This document shows, piece after piece, positions 52,640 through 62,800 of a DNA stretch of 64,000 nt. This DNA comes from Chryseobacterium joostei (GTDB lineage Bacteria > Bacteroidota > Bacteroidia > Flavobacteriales > Weeksellaceae), in NCBI RefSeq assembly GCF_003815775.1, contig NZ_CP033926.1:1550001-1614000 (forward strand), read 5' to 3'. Made by a program: the position numbers and the translations under genes. How positions within the stretch are numbered: the stretch's first letter is position 1; each line of letters opens with the position of its first letter. The notes under the pieces were generated by a model, which was given only the letters and a program-made list of their open reading frames with translations, did not search any database and was not told where the DNA came from.

Positions 52640-54901
52640 ATGTTAAAGAAAACCGCCATTGTAAGTTTATTCACCTTTATTTCTGTTTCTTATATGGCCC
52701 AGAACAATACTTTACCCGTTTATTTAGATGAATCTAAACCGGTAGAACAGCGTATTCAAGATGCCCTTTCCAGAATGACACTGGAAGAGAAAGTAGCTAT
52801 GCTTCATGCACAATCAAAGTTCAGCTCGCCAGGTGTTCCAAGATTAGGAATTCCTGAATTCTGGACTACAGATGGGCCTCATGGGGTGCGCCCTGAAGTA
52901 ATGTGGGACGAATGGGACCAAGCCGGATGGACTAATGACTCCATTATCGCCTACCCTGCCCTAACCGCTCTATCCGCTACATGGAATAAGAACATGTCAT
53001 GGAACTACGGTAAGGCATTAGGAGAAGAAGCCCGTTATAGAAAAAAAGATATTCTTTTAGGACCTGGAGTTAACATCTACAGAACTCCTTTAAACGGAAG
53101 AAACTTCGAATACATGGGTGAAGATCCTTATTTGACCTCAAAAATGGTAGTTCCTTACATCAAAGGGGTACAATCTAACGGGGTGGCAACTTCTGTAAAG
53201 CATTTTGCATTAAATAATCAGGAAATGTTCCGCCATACCAGCAATGTAAATGTGGATGACAGAACGCTTTATGAAATTTATCTTCCACCTTTCAAAGCAG
53301 CAGTAACTGAAGGCGATTCCTGGACAATCATGGGAGCTTATGATCTTTATAAAGGTCAATATGCCAGCCAGAACCAATATCTTTTGAATGATATCTTAAA
53401 GAAAGAATGGAATTACAAAGGCGTAGTGGTTTCCGACTGGGGTGCTGTAAATAATACCGAACAAGCTATTCATAACGGGTTGGATCTTGAATTTGGAAGC
53501 TGGACAAACGGTCTTTCTGCCGGAACAAAAAATGCCTACGATAATTATTATCTGGCAAAACCTTATCTCGATTTAATTAAAGCAGGAAAAGTAGGAACTA
53601 CAGAATTGGACGATAAAGTAACACGATTACTCCGTCTTGCCTACAAAACCACAATGAACAGAAACAAACCTTTCGGGAATGTAGCTTCTGAAGAACATAA
53701 GGCAGTAGCAAAGGAAATTGGAGAAGAGGGAATTGTTTTGCTTAAAAATCAGGGAAATGTACTTCCTATAGACATCAACAAGGCTAAAAAAATTGCCGTT
53801 ATTGGTGAAAATGCCATTAAAATAATGACTGTAGGTGGTGGTTCATCATCATTGAAAGTAAAATATGAAACGCTTCCTTTAGACGGCATTAAATCCAGAT
53901 TCGGAAAACAAGCCGATGTACAATATGCAAGAGGCTATGTAGGAGATATTGGAGGAGAATATAACGGGGTAAAATCCGGACAGGATCTAAAAGACACCCG
54001 TTCTGAAGCTGAACTATTGAATGAGGCTGTAGAATTAGCAAAAAAATCTGACTATGTAATTTTTGTGGGTGGACTCAACAAGGCAGACTTCCAGGACAGC
54101 GAAGGGAACGACAGAAAAAGCTATGGTTTACCTTACAATCAGGATAACGTTATTACAGCTCTTGCAAAAGCGAATAAAAACCTTGCAGTGGTTTTAGTTT
54201 CAGGAAATGCTGTAGCTATGCCTTGGATCAAAGAAGTTCCAACTGTTTTACAATCTTGGTATCTGGGTTCTGAGGCCGGAAACTCCATCGCTTCTGTTTT
54301 AGCAGGAGATGCCAATCCATCAGGAAAGCTTCCGTTTACATTTCCGGTAAAACTGGAAGACAATTCAGCTCATCAACTTGGGGAATACCCGGGAAATAAA
54401 GAAGAATTTGCTGCAGGAAAAGGAAAAGATCAGAAAAACCCAATCAATATCACCTATAATGAAGGTGTTTTTGTAGGATACCGTTGGCATGATACCAAAA
54501 ACATTAAGCCTCTTTTCAGTTTCGGACACGGTTTGAGCTATACAACCTTTGAATTTGGGAAAGCAAAAGCGAATAAAGTAACCTTGTCACAAAATGACAC
54601 CATCACCTTTACCGTGACGGTTAAAAATACAGGAAAGAAAGCCGGTGCTGAAGTTGCTCAACTTTATATCAGTGATTTAAAATCATCCGTTCCCCGTCCT
54701 GCAAAGGAACTGAAAGGGTTTGAAAAAGTATATTTAAACCCCGGTGAACAGAAAGAAGTAACTTTTAAAATCGATAAAACAGCATTAAGTTATTTTGATG
54801 CCGGAAAACACGATTGGATTGCAGAACCTGGAGATTTTGAAGCATTGATCGGAAATTCTTCAGATGCCATTAAAACAAAAGTGAAGTTTACGTTGAAATA
54901 A
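52640..54901 (+). CDS. Secreted GH3 family beta-glycosidase
   Basis: 753 residues with signal peptide (to about residue 20). The N-terminal GH3 barrel begins RIQDALSRMTLEEKVAMLHA (about 37-56), includes the conserved KHFALNNQE and the nucleophile in YKGVVVSDWGAVNNTEQAIH (Asp near residue 263). A (alpha/beta)6 sandwich follows (about 360-590, with GGVS-type loop VGGGSSSLKVKYE and GGLNKADFQDSEGNDRKSYG), and a fibronectin III-like domain ends the protein (VAQLYISDLKSSVPRPAKEL near 677). Hydrolyses beta-glucosides or related exo-sugar linkages in the periplasm or outside. No SusCD or polysaccharide-locus genes adjacent. Confidence 0.93.
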   Translation: MLKKTAIVSLFTFISVSYMAQNNTLPVYLDESKPVEQRIQDALSRMTLEEKVAMLHAQSKFSSPGVPRLGIPEFWTTDGPHGVRPEVMWDEWDQAGWTNDSIIAYPALTALSATWNKNMSWNYGKALGEEARYRKKDILLGPGVNIYRTPLNGRNFEYMGEDPYLTSKMVVPYIKGVQSNGVATSVKHFALNNQEMFRHTSNVNVDDRTLYEIYLPPFKAAVTEGDSWTIMGAYDLYKGQYASQNQYLLNDILKKEWNYKGVVVSDWGAVNNTEQAIHNGLDLEFGSWTNGLSAGTKNAYDNYYLAKPYLDLIKAGKVGTTELDDKVTRLLRLAYKTTMNRNKPFGNVASEEHKAVAKEIGEEGIVLLKNQGNVLPIDINKAKKIAVIGENAIKIMTVGGGSSSLKVKYETLPLDGIKSRFGKQADVQYARGYVGDIGGEYNGVKSGQDLKDTRSEAELLNEAVELAKKSDYVIFVGGLNKADFQDSEGNDRKSYGLPYNQDNVITALAKANKNLAVVLVSGNAVAMPWIKEVPTVLQSWYLGSEAGNSIASVLAGDANPSGKLPFTFPVKLEDNSAHQLGEYPGNKEEFAAGKGKDQKNPINITYNEGVFVGYRWHDTKNIKPLFSFGHGLSYTTFEFGKAKANKVTLSQNDTITFTVTVKNTGKKAGAEVAQLYISDLKSSVPRPAKELKGFEKVYLNPGEQKEVTFKIDKTALSYFDAGKHDWIAEPGDFEALIGNSSDAIKTKVKFTLK

Positions 54902-54955
54902 TCTAAACAAGAAGTTGATATCATGAAGACGGAAATTAATTTGTAGAAATGTTGT

Positions 54956-54988
54956 AAAGCAGGTTTCATTTTTAGGACCTGCTTTTTT
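54956..54988 (+). terminator. Terminator of the GH3 glycosidase gene
   Basis: Nine-base stem AAAGCAGGT (54956-54964) with ACCTGCTTT (54977-54985), followed by a T run. Confidence 0.8.
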
Positions 54989-55196
54989 GTTTCTCTCGCT
55001 GACCATACAGATAGCACGGATTTTTCACATGAATCTACATAATTGGCGTAAGCTTAAATTATTAAACCATTTCCTTAACTATTCAAAACTCTTAATGGTT
55101 CAAATTTTATAAAATATCTCGCAGATCAAGCTGATGACGCAGATTTTTTTTGAGTGCATATTTTATCATTATAAAAATTGGAGCATTGAAATAAGT

Positions 55197-55229
55197 AAAA
55201 AGCAGGTCTCAAACTGAAACCTGCTTTTT
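55197..55229 (-). terminator. Terminator of the outer-membrane barrel gene
   Basis: Eleven-base stem AAAAAGCAGGT (55197-55207) with ACCTGCTTTTT (55219-55229); the A run gives a T tail in the minus direction. The core GCAGGT/ACCTGC is the same as in the terminator at 54956-54988. Confidence 0.8.
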
Positions 55230-55254
55230 ATATTTAATTGATCTAGCATTTATT

Positions 55255-57432
55255 CTATTTCGCTCCCCCAGCATTTTTCTCTACATCTGTTTTGGTGTTT
55301 TCTTTTACTTTCTGGTTTCCGAAACGCTTTACAAAGGTAACATTCACTCCGTACCAATCCCACAATTCATATCTTCTTACTGTTCCTCCCTGATTGTAAG
55401 TGATATCATCAGAATAAGGTCGTTTAAAAATATTCATCAACTGTATACTGGCTTCCATTTGTGTTTTTGGAAATATTTTGGTGATGGAGATATTATGGAA
55501 TACGTTGGTGTTATTAGCCTGGGTATTTCCATTGTTCTGATTGGAAATTTCCATCCAAGCGCTCAGGTTGATGTTCTTATTGAAAAGGTTGGTATAAGAA
55601 AGGTTGGCAGAACCGCCCCAATAATTGATATAAGCTTTTCCATCAATATCATTCTTCAAATTGAAATCATGATTATCAATATAATACCATCCAAATCCGA
55701 CATTTAAATTCAGCTTATTTTTAAGAAAATTCTGATTGGTATTGGCAAAAATGTAATATTTCTCAACTCTTCCGTTGAAGTTTCCGGGATAAGACACATT
55801 TCTTCCGCCTTCACTGGTATAAGTGGTCCAGTAATCCTGATTGGTATACATATATCTTGCAGAAATAAAATACTTTTTCAGGATTCCAAACTTCAGGTAA
55901 AGCCTGTCATTAGGGTTAGGGTTCAAGTCCATATTTCCTCTGGAATACGTCCCGTCAATGGATGGCGTTAAAAAAGGATTGAATTCCGAATACCAGGGTC
56001 TCCAGATTTTGCGGTCGTAAGTAAGACTCAAATCATATTTATCTGAGAAGCTGTATTTCAGCAATAAATTAGGAAGAAAAGTACCATAGCGGTCTTTTCT
56101 TTCAGCTCCTGCTACATCTTGTCTTGTCTTAAAATCAATATATTCATATCGAAGTCCAATTCTGGTTTCCAACTTCTTGAAAAATGTTCTACTATAATTA
56201 GCATATACAGAAGTAATATTATCTTCATAATGGAACTTATCCCCTGTAGAAAGCCCTTCATACCCAGAAGTCCCAAGACTGTATCCATAAAGGTTATTAG
56301 GAATAACATGGTTGTTGAATTCTGTTTTTGCTCCTACCTCAATAGTTCCCCAGGATTTCCCTAAAGGTTGGGTATAATCCACTTTCAGGTAATAATTACG
56401 CATCTGGGCATTGTTTATGGATCCTATTTCTTTAACCTTAGGATCGTTCACTATTGTTTTATTGATGAGATCATTATTATCATTTCCTGAATAATTGGTC
56501 CCTAGATTTACATCCAGAATTCTATTTTTCTCTTTATCATAATACTTATAAAAAGCATTGGTACCCAGATTACGATAAAAACCATTAGCAGTTTGAGCCT
56601 GATGATAATTTACAAAGTCTTTTTTATCATAATCATACTCTCTTCCGTCAGTATTGGACCATGACAAGTTTCTGCTCTGATTATATTCCAGAACAAGCCC
56701 TATATTATTTTTATCATTCAATGCAAATTCAGAAGTTGAGGAAAGTGATGGGGTTTCACTTTTTGAAATGGTTTCATAACTTAAATCTCTGTTCAAAGTA
56801 TTGTCTGCATAAAACACAAGGTTACTGGAGCCTTTTTGTACGTAATTATTATGGGCATAACTTCCAATCAGAGTCTGAGTAAATTTCTTCTTATGATAAT
56901 TCAGGTTAAAGTTAGAATACTGTGTATTTTTTGTACTTTGTCTGTTGCTTAGTGAAATACTTCCTTTTAATCCTTCATCATCACGTTTCTTCAAAACAAT
57001 ATTAATAACGGAACCCGTAGCTTCATATCGTGAAGACGGGCTAGTAATCACTTCAATCTTCAATAGATTATCCGCGGGAATGGTTTTAAGATATTCCTTT
57101 AATTCTTTTCCTGTAAAAACAGATTTTCTGTCATTAATATAAACCGTTACCGACTGCCCTTCCGCCTTTACAGCATCACTGTTATCAATGCTTACCAGAG
57201 GTGTCATTCTCAGAACATCCCATGTTGTATTTCCGGCTACAATGGCACTGTTGGCCACATTAAAGACAGTTCGGTCTACTTTAGACTCTACTGTAGGTTT
57301 TCTCGCCACAATGGTTACCGCTTCAATCTCTTTTGCATTACCTTTTGTAGTATCCTTCACAGCCGGAGCCTGAGACTGTGCAAAAGACAAAGAACCTGTT
57401 AATAATGCAATTGGAAATAATATTACTTTCAT
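55255..57432 (-). CDS. Outer-membrane beta-barrel family protein (TonB-receptor-like)
   Basis: 725 residues, signal peptide to about residue 18. A plug-like N-terminal domain (about 34-160): EIEAVTIVARKPTVESKVDR (TonB-box-like), TTWDVLRMTPLVSIDNSDAV, YINDRKSVFTGKELKEYLKT, then LLKIEVITSPSSRYEATGSV and INIVLKK. A barrel follows with many Tyr/Asn-rich strands and ends in the YGVNVTFVKRFGNQ segment before a charged tail (KENTKTDVEKNAGGAK). Databases name this group outer membrane beta-barrel family. It is probably a TonB-dependent transporter with no SusD partner; cargo unknown. Confidence 0.88.
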   Translation of the reverse strand: MKVILFPIALLTGSLSFAQSQAPAVKDTTKGNAKEIEAVTIVARKPTVESKVDRTVFNVANSAIVAGNTTWDVLRMTPLVSIDNSDAVKAEGQSVTVYINDRKSVFTGKELKEYLKTIPADNLLKIEVITSPSSRYEATGSVINIVLKKRDDEGLKGSISLSNRQSTKNTQYSNFNLNYHKKKFTQTLIGSYAHNNYVQKGSSNLVFYADNTLNRDLSYETISKSETPSLSSTSEFALNDKNNIGLVLEYNQSRNLSWSNTDGREYDYDKKDFVNYHQAQTANGFYRNLGTNAFYKYYDKEKNRILDVNLGTNYSGNDNNDLINKTIVNDPKVKEIGSINNAQMRNYYLKVDYTQPLGKSWGTIEVGAKTEFNNHVIPNNLYGYSLGTSGYEGLSTGDKFHYEDNITSVYANYSRTFFKKLETRIGLRYEYIDFKTRQDVAGAERKDRYGTFLPNLLLKYSFSDKYDLSLTYDRKIWRPWYSEFNPFLTPSIDGTYSRGNMDLNPNPNDRLYLKFGILKKYFISARYMYTNQDYWTTYTSEGGRNVSYPGNFNGRVEKYYIFANTNQNFLKNKLNLNVGFGWYYIDNHDFNLKNDIDGKAYINYWGGSANLSYTNLFNKNINLSAWMEISNQNNGNTQANNTNVFHNISITKIFPKTQMEASIQLMNIFKRPYSDDITYNQGGTVRRYELWDWYGVNVTFVKRFGNQKVKENTKTDVEKNAGGAK

Positions 57433-57758
57433 GGGAAATCTTAGTTTTATCTATAAGACCACTGTATCCTAATATTTGTTACATCGAAAAAATTAAAGAA
57501 CGGAAATAAATATCTATGTTTTAACAGTTTACAAATTTTACATTTAGGAATAATTTAAAAAAACAATAATCATTAAGACAAAATAAGCAATCAAACACCC
57601 TTATATTAAAAACATAGATAAAAAAATCAACTAAAACAATAATTTTCGTTAGTCAAACTTTAACATATTTCTTTTCATTTTACCCATAAAAAAAGCCCGG
57701 ATCTCACCCGGGCCGCTAGCAATAGCAAATTTACAAGGATTAAAAATTAAAAAATATG
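57433..57758. other. Intergenic region between the barrel gene and the DUF2652 gene
   Basis: About 325 AT-rich bases. It contains the upstream region of the barrel gene and a terminator (57688-57713). No other feature recognised. Confidence 0.55.
57688..57713 (-). terminator. Terminator of the efflux/DUF2652 operon
   Basis: Six-base GC stem GCCCGG (57695-57700) with CCGGGC (57708-57713), loop of seven, followed in the minus direction by a seven-base T run (A at 57688-57694). Confidence 0.8.
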
Positions 57759-58313
57759 CTAGTTTACACTCTCAAAATATTGGATAACACCTACTTCCGG
57801 CAGATGAAGCTTATCCTTATTAAAATCAGGTTCCTGATTTTTGCTGCTTTCCAAAAAGGAATTACTGAATAATGCATAGGACGGCTGTTCTGCCCAACCG
57901 TTTTTCAAAAGCTGATGGGCCTCCACAATTGGTTTTCCATATAATTTTCTGAAATTTCCGATATTGTATTGTGAAAACGCCCCATAATGAACAATAAACT
58001 TCAGAGACAAATCAATGGTTGTACTTAAGCTTTTACTTAGTTCCTTTATTTTTTTATTGAATGCATTTCTCATTTTCCAAAGCATCTTTGAAATACTCTG
58101 GTACGACGGATTTTCATCGTATCGATAAAATAAAATAGCATCTCCTTCAATTTCTGAAATCTCAAAATACTGATCATTCATATCAATCAGTGTAGAAAGT
58201 AGTTGTCTTACAATATATTCTCCTGTATACAATTTTGTATTGAACACAAACTCGGTAAATCCGCTAAAGTCCGGAATTAGAATGATACCCTCTTGTATAT
58301 TTGTATTCTTCAT
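57759..58313 (-). CDS. DUF2652 protein with class III cyclase-like fold
   Basis: 184 residues. The start GIILIPDFSGFTEFVFNTKL (about 9-28) resembles the first metal-binding strand of class III nucleotidyl cyclases (Asp15), and ISEIEGDAILFYRY (about 53-66) the second metal strand (Asp in EGDAIL). A later segment HYGAFSQYNIGNFRKLYGKP (about 114-133) and PIVEAHQLLKNGWAEQ parallel the cyclase region, but the transition-state Asn is replaced (Glu in VEAHQLL). Whether it makes a cyclic nucleotide is unclear. It is the last gene after the RND efflux genes, 60 bases after the outer-membrane factor gene, with a hairpin in between. Confidence 0.78.
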   Translation of the reverse strand: MKNTNIQEGIILIPDFSGFTEFVFNTKLYTGEYIVRQLLSTLIDMNDQYFEISEIEGDAILFYRYDENPSYQSISKMLWKMRNAFNKKIKELSKSLSTTIDLSLKFIVHYGAFSQYNIGNFRKLYGKPIVEAHQLLKNGWAEQPSYALFSNSFLESSKNQEPDFNKDKLHLPEVGVIQYFESVN

Positions 58314-58329
58314 AATGATTATGGATTAA

Positions 58330-58363
58330 AAACCTGCTGCATCCTTACAGACGAAGCAGGTTT
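58330..58363 (-). terminator. Hairpin between the outer-membrane factor and DUF2652 genes
   Basis: Nine-base stem AAACCTGCT (58330-58338) with AGCAGGTTT (58355-58363), 16-base spacer, weak T tail in the minus direction. It may end efflux transcripts or only attenuate read-through into DUF2652. Confidence 0.5.
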
Positions 58364-58372
58364 AATTTTACT

Positions 58373-59785
58373 TTATTGCCATCCGCCCCCTACAGAACGA
58401 TAAAGCGCTGTTATGGCATTCAATCGTTGAGCTTTCAGGGAAGCAAGCTCCAGTTCAATCTGAAGCTTATTGGTTTGAGCAATGATTACCTCCACGTATG
58501 TTGCTGAATTATATTTGAATAACAAATCAGCTTTCTTTACAGCATCATTAGACTTTACAACCAATCCTTCTGCAATTTTCTGTTGCTCTTCCAGCTTTTG
58601 GATTTGTACCAATGCATCAGAGACCTCTCCTACAGCTTTTAAGACAGATTGTTTAAAGCCTATTTCAGCCTGATCAGCCATTACCTTAGACTGTTCATAC
58701 TGGGTTTTCAGTTGTTTTCCATTTAAAATTGGCTGAGCAACTGCTCCGGCCACCATCCCGAAAAGAGATCCCGGAACACTGAACCATTTACTGATCTGGA
58801 AAGCATTTACTCCTCCTTGTGCCGTGATATTCAATGACGGATACATATTCATTTTTGCAACATGAATGGCAGCAACACTTTTTCTTACCTCAAGCTCAGC
58901 AGTTTTCACATCAGGTCTGTAGCTTAATAATTCCAAAGGAACTCCCGCTGAAATATGATCCGAAGACTGAACATTATTCAGACTGGCACTTCTTTCAATT
59001 TTTCCGGGCATAGATCCGGTTAGTAGACTCAACGCGTTTTCCTGTGTTGTAACCGAACTTTCAATAGCCGGAATAGATTTCAGGATCTGATCTTTTACAA
59101 TTTCCTGTTGTTGTACCGCCAAGGCAGTTGTCATCCCCAATTCTTGCTGCTTTACCAAAAATTTCAATGTATTATCAGCGTAAGCCAGGTTGGATTTTGT
59201 AATTTCTAATTGAGTATCCAGCATCAATAGGTTATAATATCCCTGAACTACAGCCGCCACTACTTGTGTTTTTACCGCCTTTGCGGCTTCCTGGGTTTTA
59301 AGATACTCTGCTAATGCCTGCTCCTTTCTTCCTTTAATTTTGCCCCAGATATCTGCTTCCCATGAAAAATTGAGGGCTGCGGTATAATCTTCCATATACC
59401 TTTTACCCATAAATTGTCCTGCCATCATCCCGTTCATACTATTATCCGAAGGACGGTTGATATTTCCGTTTGCAGAAGCACTAATGGTGGGTACATTCCC
59501 CCACTTGCTTTGAGTGTAGGCCAATGAGGCAAATTCTATCTGCTTTAAGGCTACCTGCAGATCATTATTCTGCACCATAGCTTTATCAATCAAACCAACT
59601 AAAACCGGATCCTTGAAAAAATCCTTGTAGCTGATCTTGGCTATGTTTTCGTTTTGCTCTACAACAATACTGTCACTTCTGAAAGCTTCAGGCATCTTCA
59701 CTTCAGGCTGTTCATACTTCTGAACTTTGCAGGAAATGGCCGTCCCTGAAATGAATGCGATATATGCTATATTTTTAATTTTCAT
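58373..59785 (-). CDS. Outer-membrane efflux lipoprotein (TolC/OprM-type, RND outer subunit)
   Basis: 470 residues from the ATG at 59785 (MKIKNIAYIAFISGTAISCK), where the lipobox (AISC, Cys19) makes it a lipoprotein; an upstream start adds a non-lipoprotein segment. Two OEP domains of TolC-type helices: FFKDPVLVGLIDKAMVQNND with LQVALKQIEFASLAYTQSKW (about 58-97), and SYRPDVKTAELEVRKSVAAI (about 293-312). It forms the exit duct of the tripartite RND pump encoded by the two upstream genes and is 17 bases after the pump gene's stop. Substrate of the pump unknown. Confidence 0.93.
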   Translation of the reverse strand: MKIKNIAYIAFISGTAISCKVQKYEQPEVKMPEAFRSDSIVVEQNENIAKISYKDFFKDPVLVGLIDKAMVQNNDLQVALKQIEFASLAYTQSKWGNVPTISASANGNINRPSDNSMNGMMAGQFMGKRYMEDYTAALNFSWEADIWGKIKGRKEQALAEYLKTQEAAKAVKTQVVAAVVQGYYNLLMLDTQLEITKSNLAYADNTLKFLVKQQELGMTTALAVQQQEIVKDQILKSIPAIESSVTTQENALSLLTGSMPGKIERSASLNNVQSSDHISAGVPLELLSYRPDVKTAELEVRKSVAAIHVAKMNMYPSLNITAQGGVNAFQISKWFSVPGSLFGMVAGAVAQPILNGKQLKTQYEQSKVMADQAEIGFKQSVLKAVGEVSDALVQIQKLEEQQKIAEGLVVKSNDAVKKADLLFKYNSATYVEVIIAQTNKLQIELELASLKAQRLNAITALYRSVGGGWQ

Positions 59786-59802
59786 TTTTAAAATCATTTG
59801 AA

Positions 59803-62800
59803 TTAATATTCCCAATCCGCATCTGTTACCACGCTTCCATTTATTTTTTCATGTAAAGCCTGGAATACCACAAAAAGAACGGGAACAACAAAAATTCCTA
59901 AGATGGTTCCAAAAAGCATCCCTGAAATGGCAGCATATCCAATGGAATGGTTACCCATTGCTGACGGACCTACCACAAATATCAATGGTAATAATCCGGT
60001 AATAAACGCAAGGGAAGTCATAAGGATAGGACGTAGACGGGCTTTAGCACCTTCAACTGCAGATGCGATAAGGCTTTTTCCTGCTCTACGTCTCTGAATG
60101 GCAAATTCTACAATCAAAATACCGTTCTTCGCCAAAAGTCCGATCAACATGACTAAAGCAATCTGAACGTAGATATTATTGGATAGCTCTGCGAAAGTAA
60201 TTCCCACGAACACCCCTGATAAACCTACCGGAATAGCGATTAATACAGCGAATGGAAGAATATAACTTTCATACTGAGCTGATAATAGGAAGAATACGAA
60301 TACGATACACAACCCGAAAATCATTACTGACTGTGAGCTGGAACCTGCTTCTTCACGGCTCATCCCTTTATAATCATAAGTATATCCCGGAGGAAGTACC
60401 TGCTTGCTGACTTCTTCCACTGCTGCCATGGCCTGACCTGTACTGTAACCAGGAGCAGCCATTACCGTTAAGTTAGATGAGTTGAAAAGGTTGAAACGGT
60501 CTACCACTTCAGCACCTGTTACCTGCTTTAAGCTTACCAAGGTGTTGACAGGCACCATCTGGCCTAAATTATTTTTCACGAAAATTCCGTTCAAGGATTC
60601 TTTATCCTGTCTGGTTTCCGGAGTAGACTGTACCAATACTCTGTAATATTTTCCGAATCTGTTGAAATCCGAAGCCTGAATACTTCCGTAATACCCTTGC
60701 ATTACTCCTAAAACATCAGAAACGTTTACTCCAAGCTGGGCAGATTTTACTTCATCTACAAGCACTTCAAATTGCGGATAAGTAACATCGAAAGTGGTAA
60801 AAGCCACTGCAACTTCGGGTCTCTGCATCAAAGCACCCATCATTCCGTAGGAAATATTCCCAAGGTTCTGAAGTTCACCATTGGTACGGTCCTGAAGTAC
60901 AAGCTCCATCCCGCTGGTATTTCCGAAACCATCAACCGTTGGGGTATTGATGACAAGGAAATTGGCTCTTTTATCCTGAGAAAGCATTCCCTGCGTTTGC
61001 CCGATAATGTCATTAATATTGTTAACCGCTCCTCTGGCTCCTGATTTTTTCAGTTTAACGAAAATAGAAGCTGCTGAAGATGACATGGAACCACTGAATA
61101 GGTTCAACCCGTCTACCGAAATTACTTTATCCACTGCCGGATTTTTCATCAAAAGGTCTTCCGTATCAGAAACTACTTTTGAAGTTCTATCCTTTGATGC
61201 TCCGGGAGCAAGGTTTGCTGTAACAATGATAAAACTCTGATCTTCATCCGGAATAAATCCTTTGGGGGTTGTCATAGACATCCATGCAAACAATCCTCCG
61301 AAAGCTACAATGATAGCCAATGCAATCCATTTTTTCTTTAAAAGAAACAGTACTGCTTTCCCGTAACGGAATGTCAGCTTATTAAAGCTCGCATTGAATC
61401 CGGCAAAGAAACGGTCCTTAAAGTTCATCTTTTCATGAGTACTACCATGGTTTTGCTTTAAGAACAAGGCACACAAAGCAGGGCTTAGAGTCAATGCATT
61501 GATGGCTGAAATCACAATGGCAATAGCCAATGTTAACGCAAACTGTTGATAGAACAATCCTGTGGAACCACTCATAAAGGCTACGGGAACGAATACCGCA
61601 GACATAATCAGGGTAATTGAAACAATAGCTCCTGTAATCTCACTCATCGCTGACATAGTTGCGGCCCTTGCATTCAGTTTTTTGTGCTCCATCTTAGCAT
61701 GAACTGCTTCTACCACTACAATGGCATCATCCACCACAATACCAATGGCCAGTACCAATGCAAACAATGTCAAAATATTGATCGAGAATCCGAAAATCTT
61801 CATAAAAAAGAATGTTCCTACAATAGATACGGGAACTGCAATGGCCGGAATTAACGTTGAACGGAAATCCTGAAGGAAGATATATACCACGATGAATACA
61901 AGAATAAATGCTTCTATCAGGGTATGAATTACCTGTTCTATGGATTGATCCAATGCTTCTTTCGTTGCATACGGAATTTCATAGCTCATTCCTTCCGGAA
62001 ACGATTTTTCAAGCTCCTTCATTCTTTCCTGAAGAGCAATCTGTACTTCATTGGCATTTGATCCTGCCATCTGAAATATTGCCATCGTTACTGAAGCTTT
62101 TTTATTGAAATTGGAAGAAACCGTATAACTGTAAGCTCCAAATTCTACCTTTGCAATATCTTTTAATTTTAAAACAGAACCATCGTTCAGTGCTTTAATG
62201 GTAATATTTTCATACTGTTCAGGTTCGGTAAACTTTCCTTTGTATCGAAGAACATACTCCATTACCTCCTTACTTCTTTCTCCTAATCTTCCGGGTGCCG
62301 CTTCAAGGTTTTGAGTCTGAATCGCACGGGAAACATCGGATGGCGTAAGGTTATATGAAGTCAGTTTATTCGGATCCAGCCAGATACGCATTGAATAGTC
62401 CTTGTTTCCGTAAACCATGGCATCTCCTACTCCCTTCACCCTTTTCAGCTCTGGTACAATATTGATCTTTGCATAGTTTTCAAGGAAAAGATCATTCATT
62501 GAACCGTCTTTACTGGTCAGGGAAACCATCGCAATCATACTATTCTGCCTCTTCACGGTGGTAATTCCTGCCTGAATAACCTCAGCAGGAAGCTGATTGG
62601 TCACCTGCGCTACCCTGTTCTGAACGTTAATGGCTGCCTGATCGGGATCAGTTCCCAGCTTAAAGATCACGGTGATGCTTAATGTACCATCGTTACTTGC
62701 TGTAGAAGTGATGTAATCCATATTTTCCACTCCATTAATTGCGTTTTCCAATGGTGGTGCCACAGATCTTGCAATTGTTTCAGCATTAGCACCCGGATAC

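Larger units (their letters stand above)
54902..55254. other. Intergenic region between two convergent genes
   Basis: About 350 bases. It holds two hairpin terminators (54956-54988, 55197-55229). Between them lies a segment (CTCGCTGACCATACAG near 54998; ATCTCGCAGATCAAGCTGAT near 55110) of the kind recurring between genes in flavobacteria. No gene. Confidence 0.55.

Noticed and set aside
52640..57432. Polysaccharide utilisation locus around the GH3 gene and barrel
   Set aside because: No SusCD pair or further carbohydrate genes are adjacent; the two genes are convergent with separate terminators.
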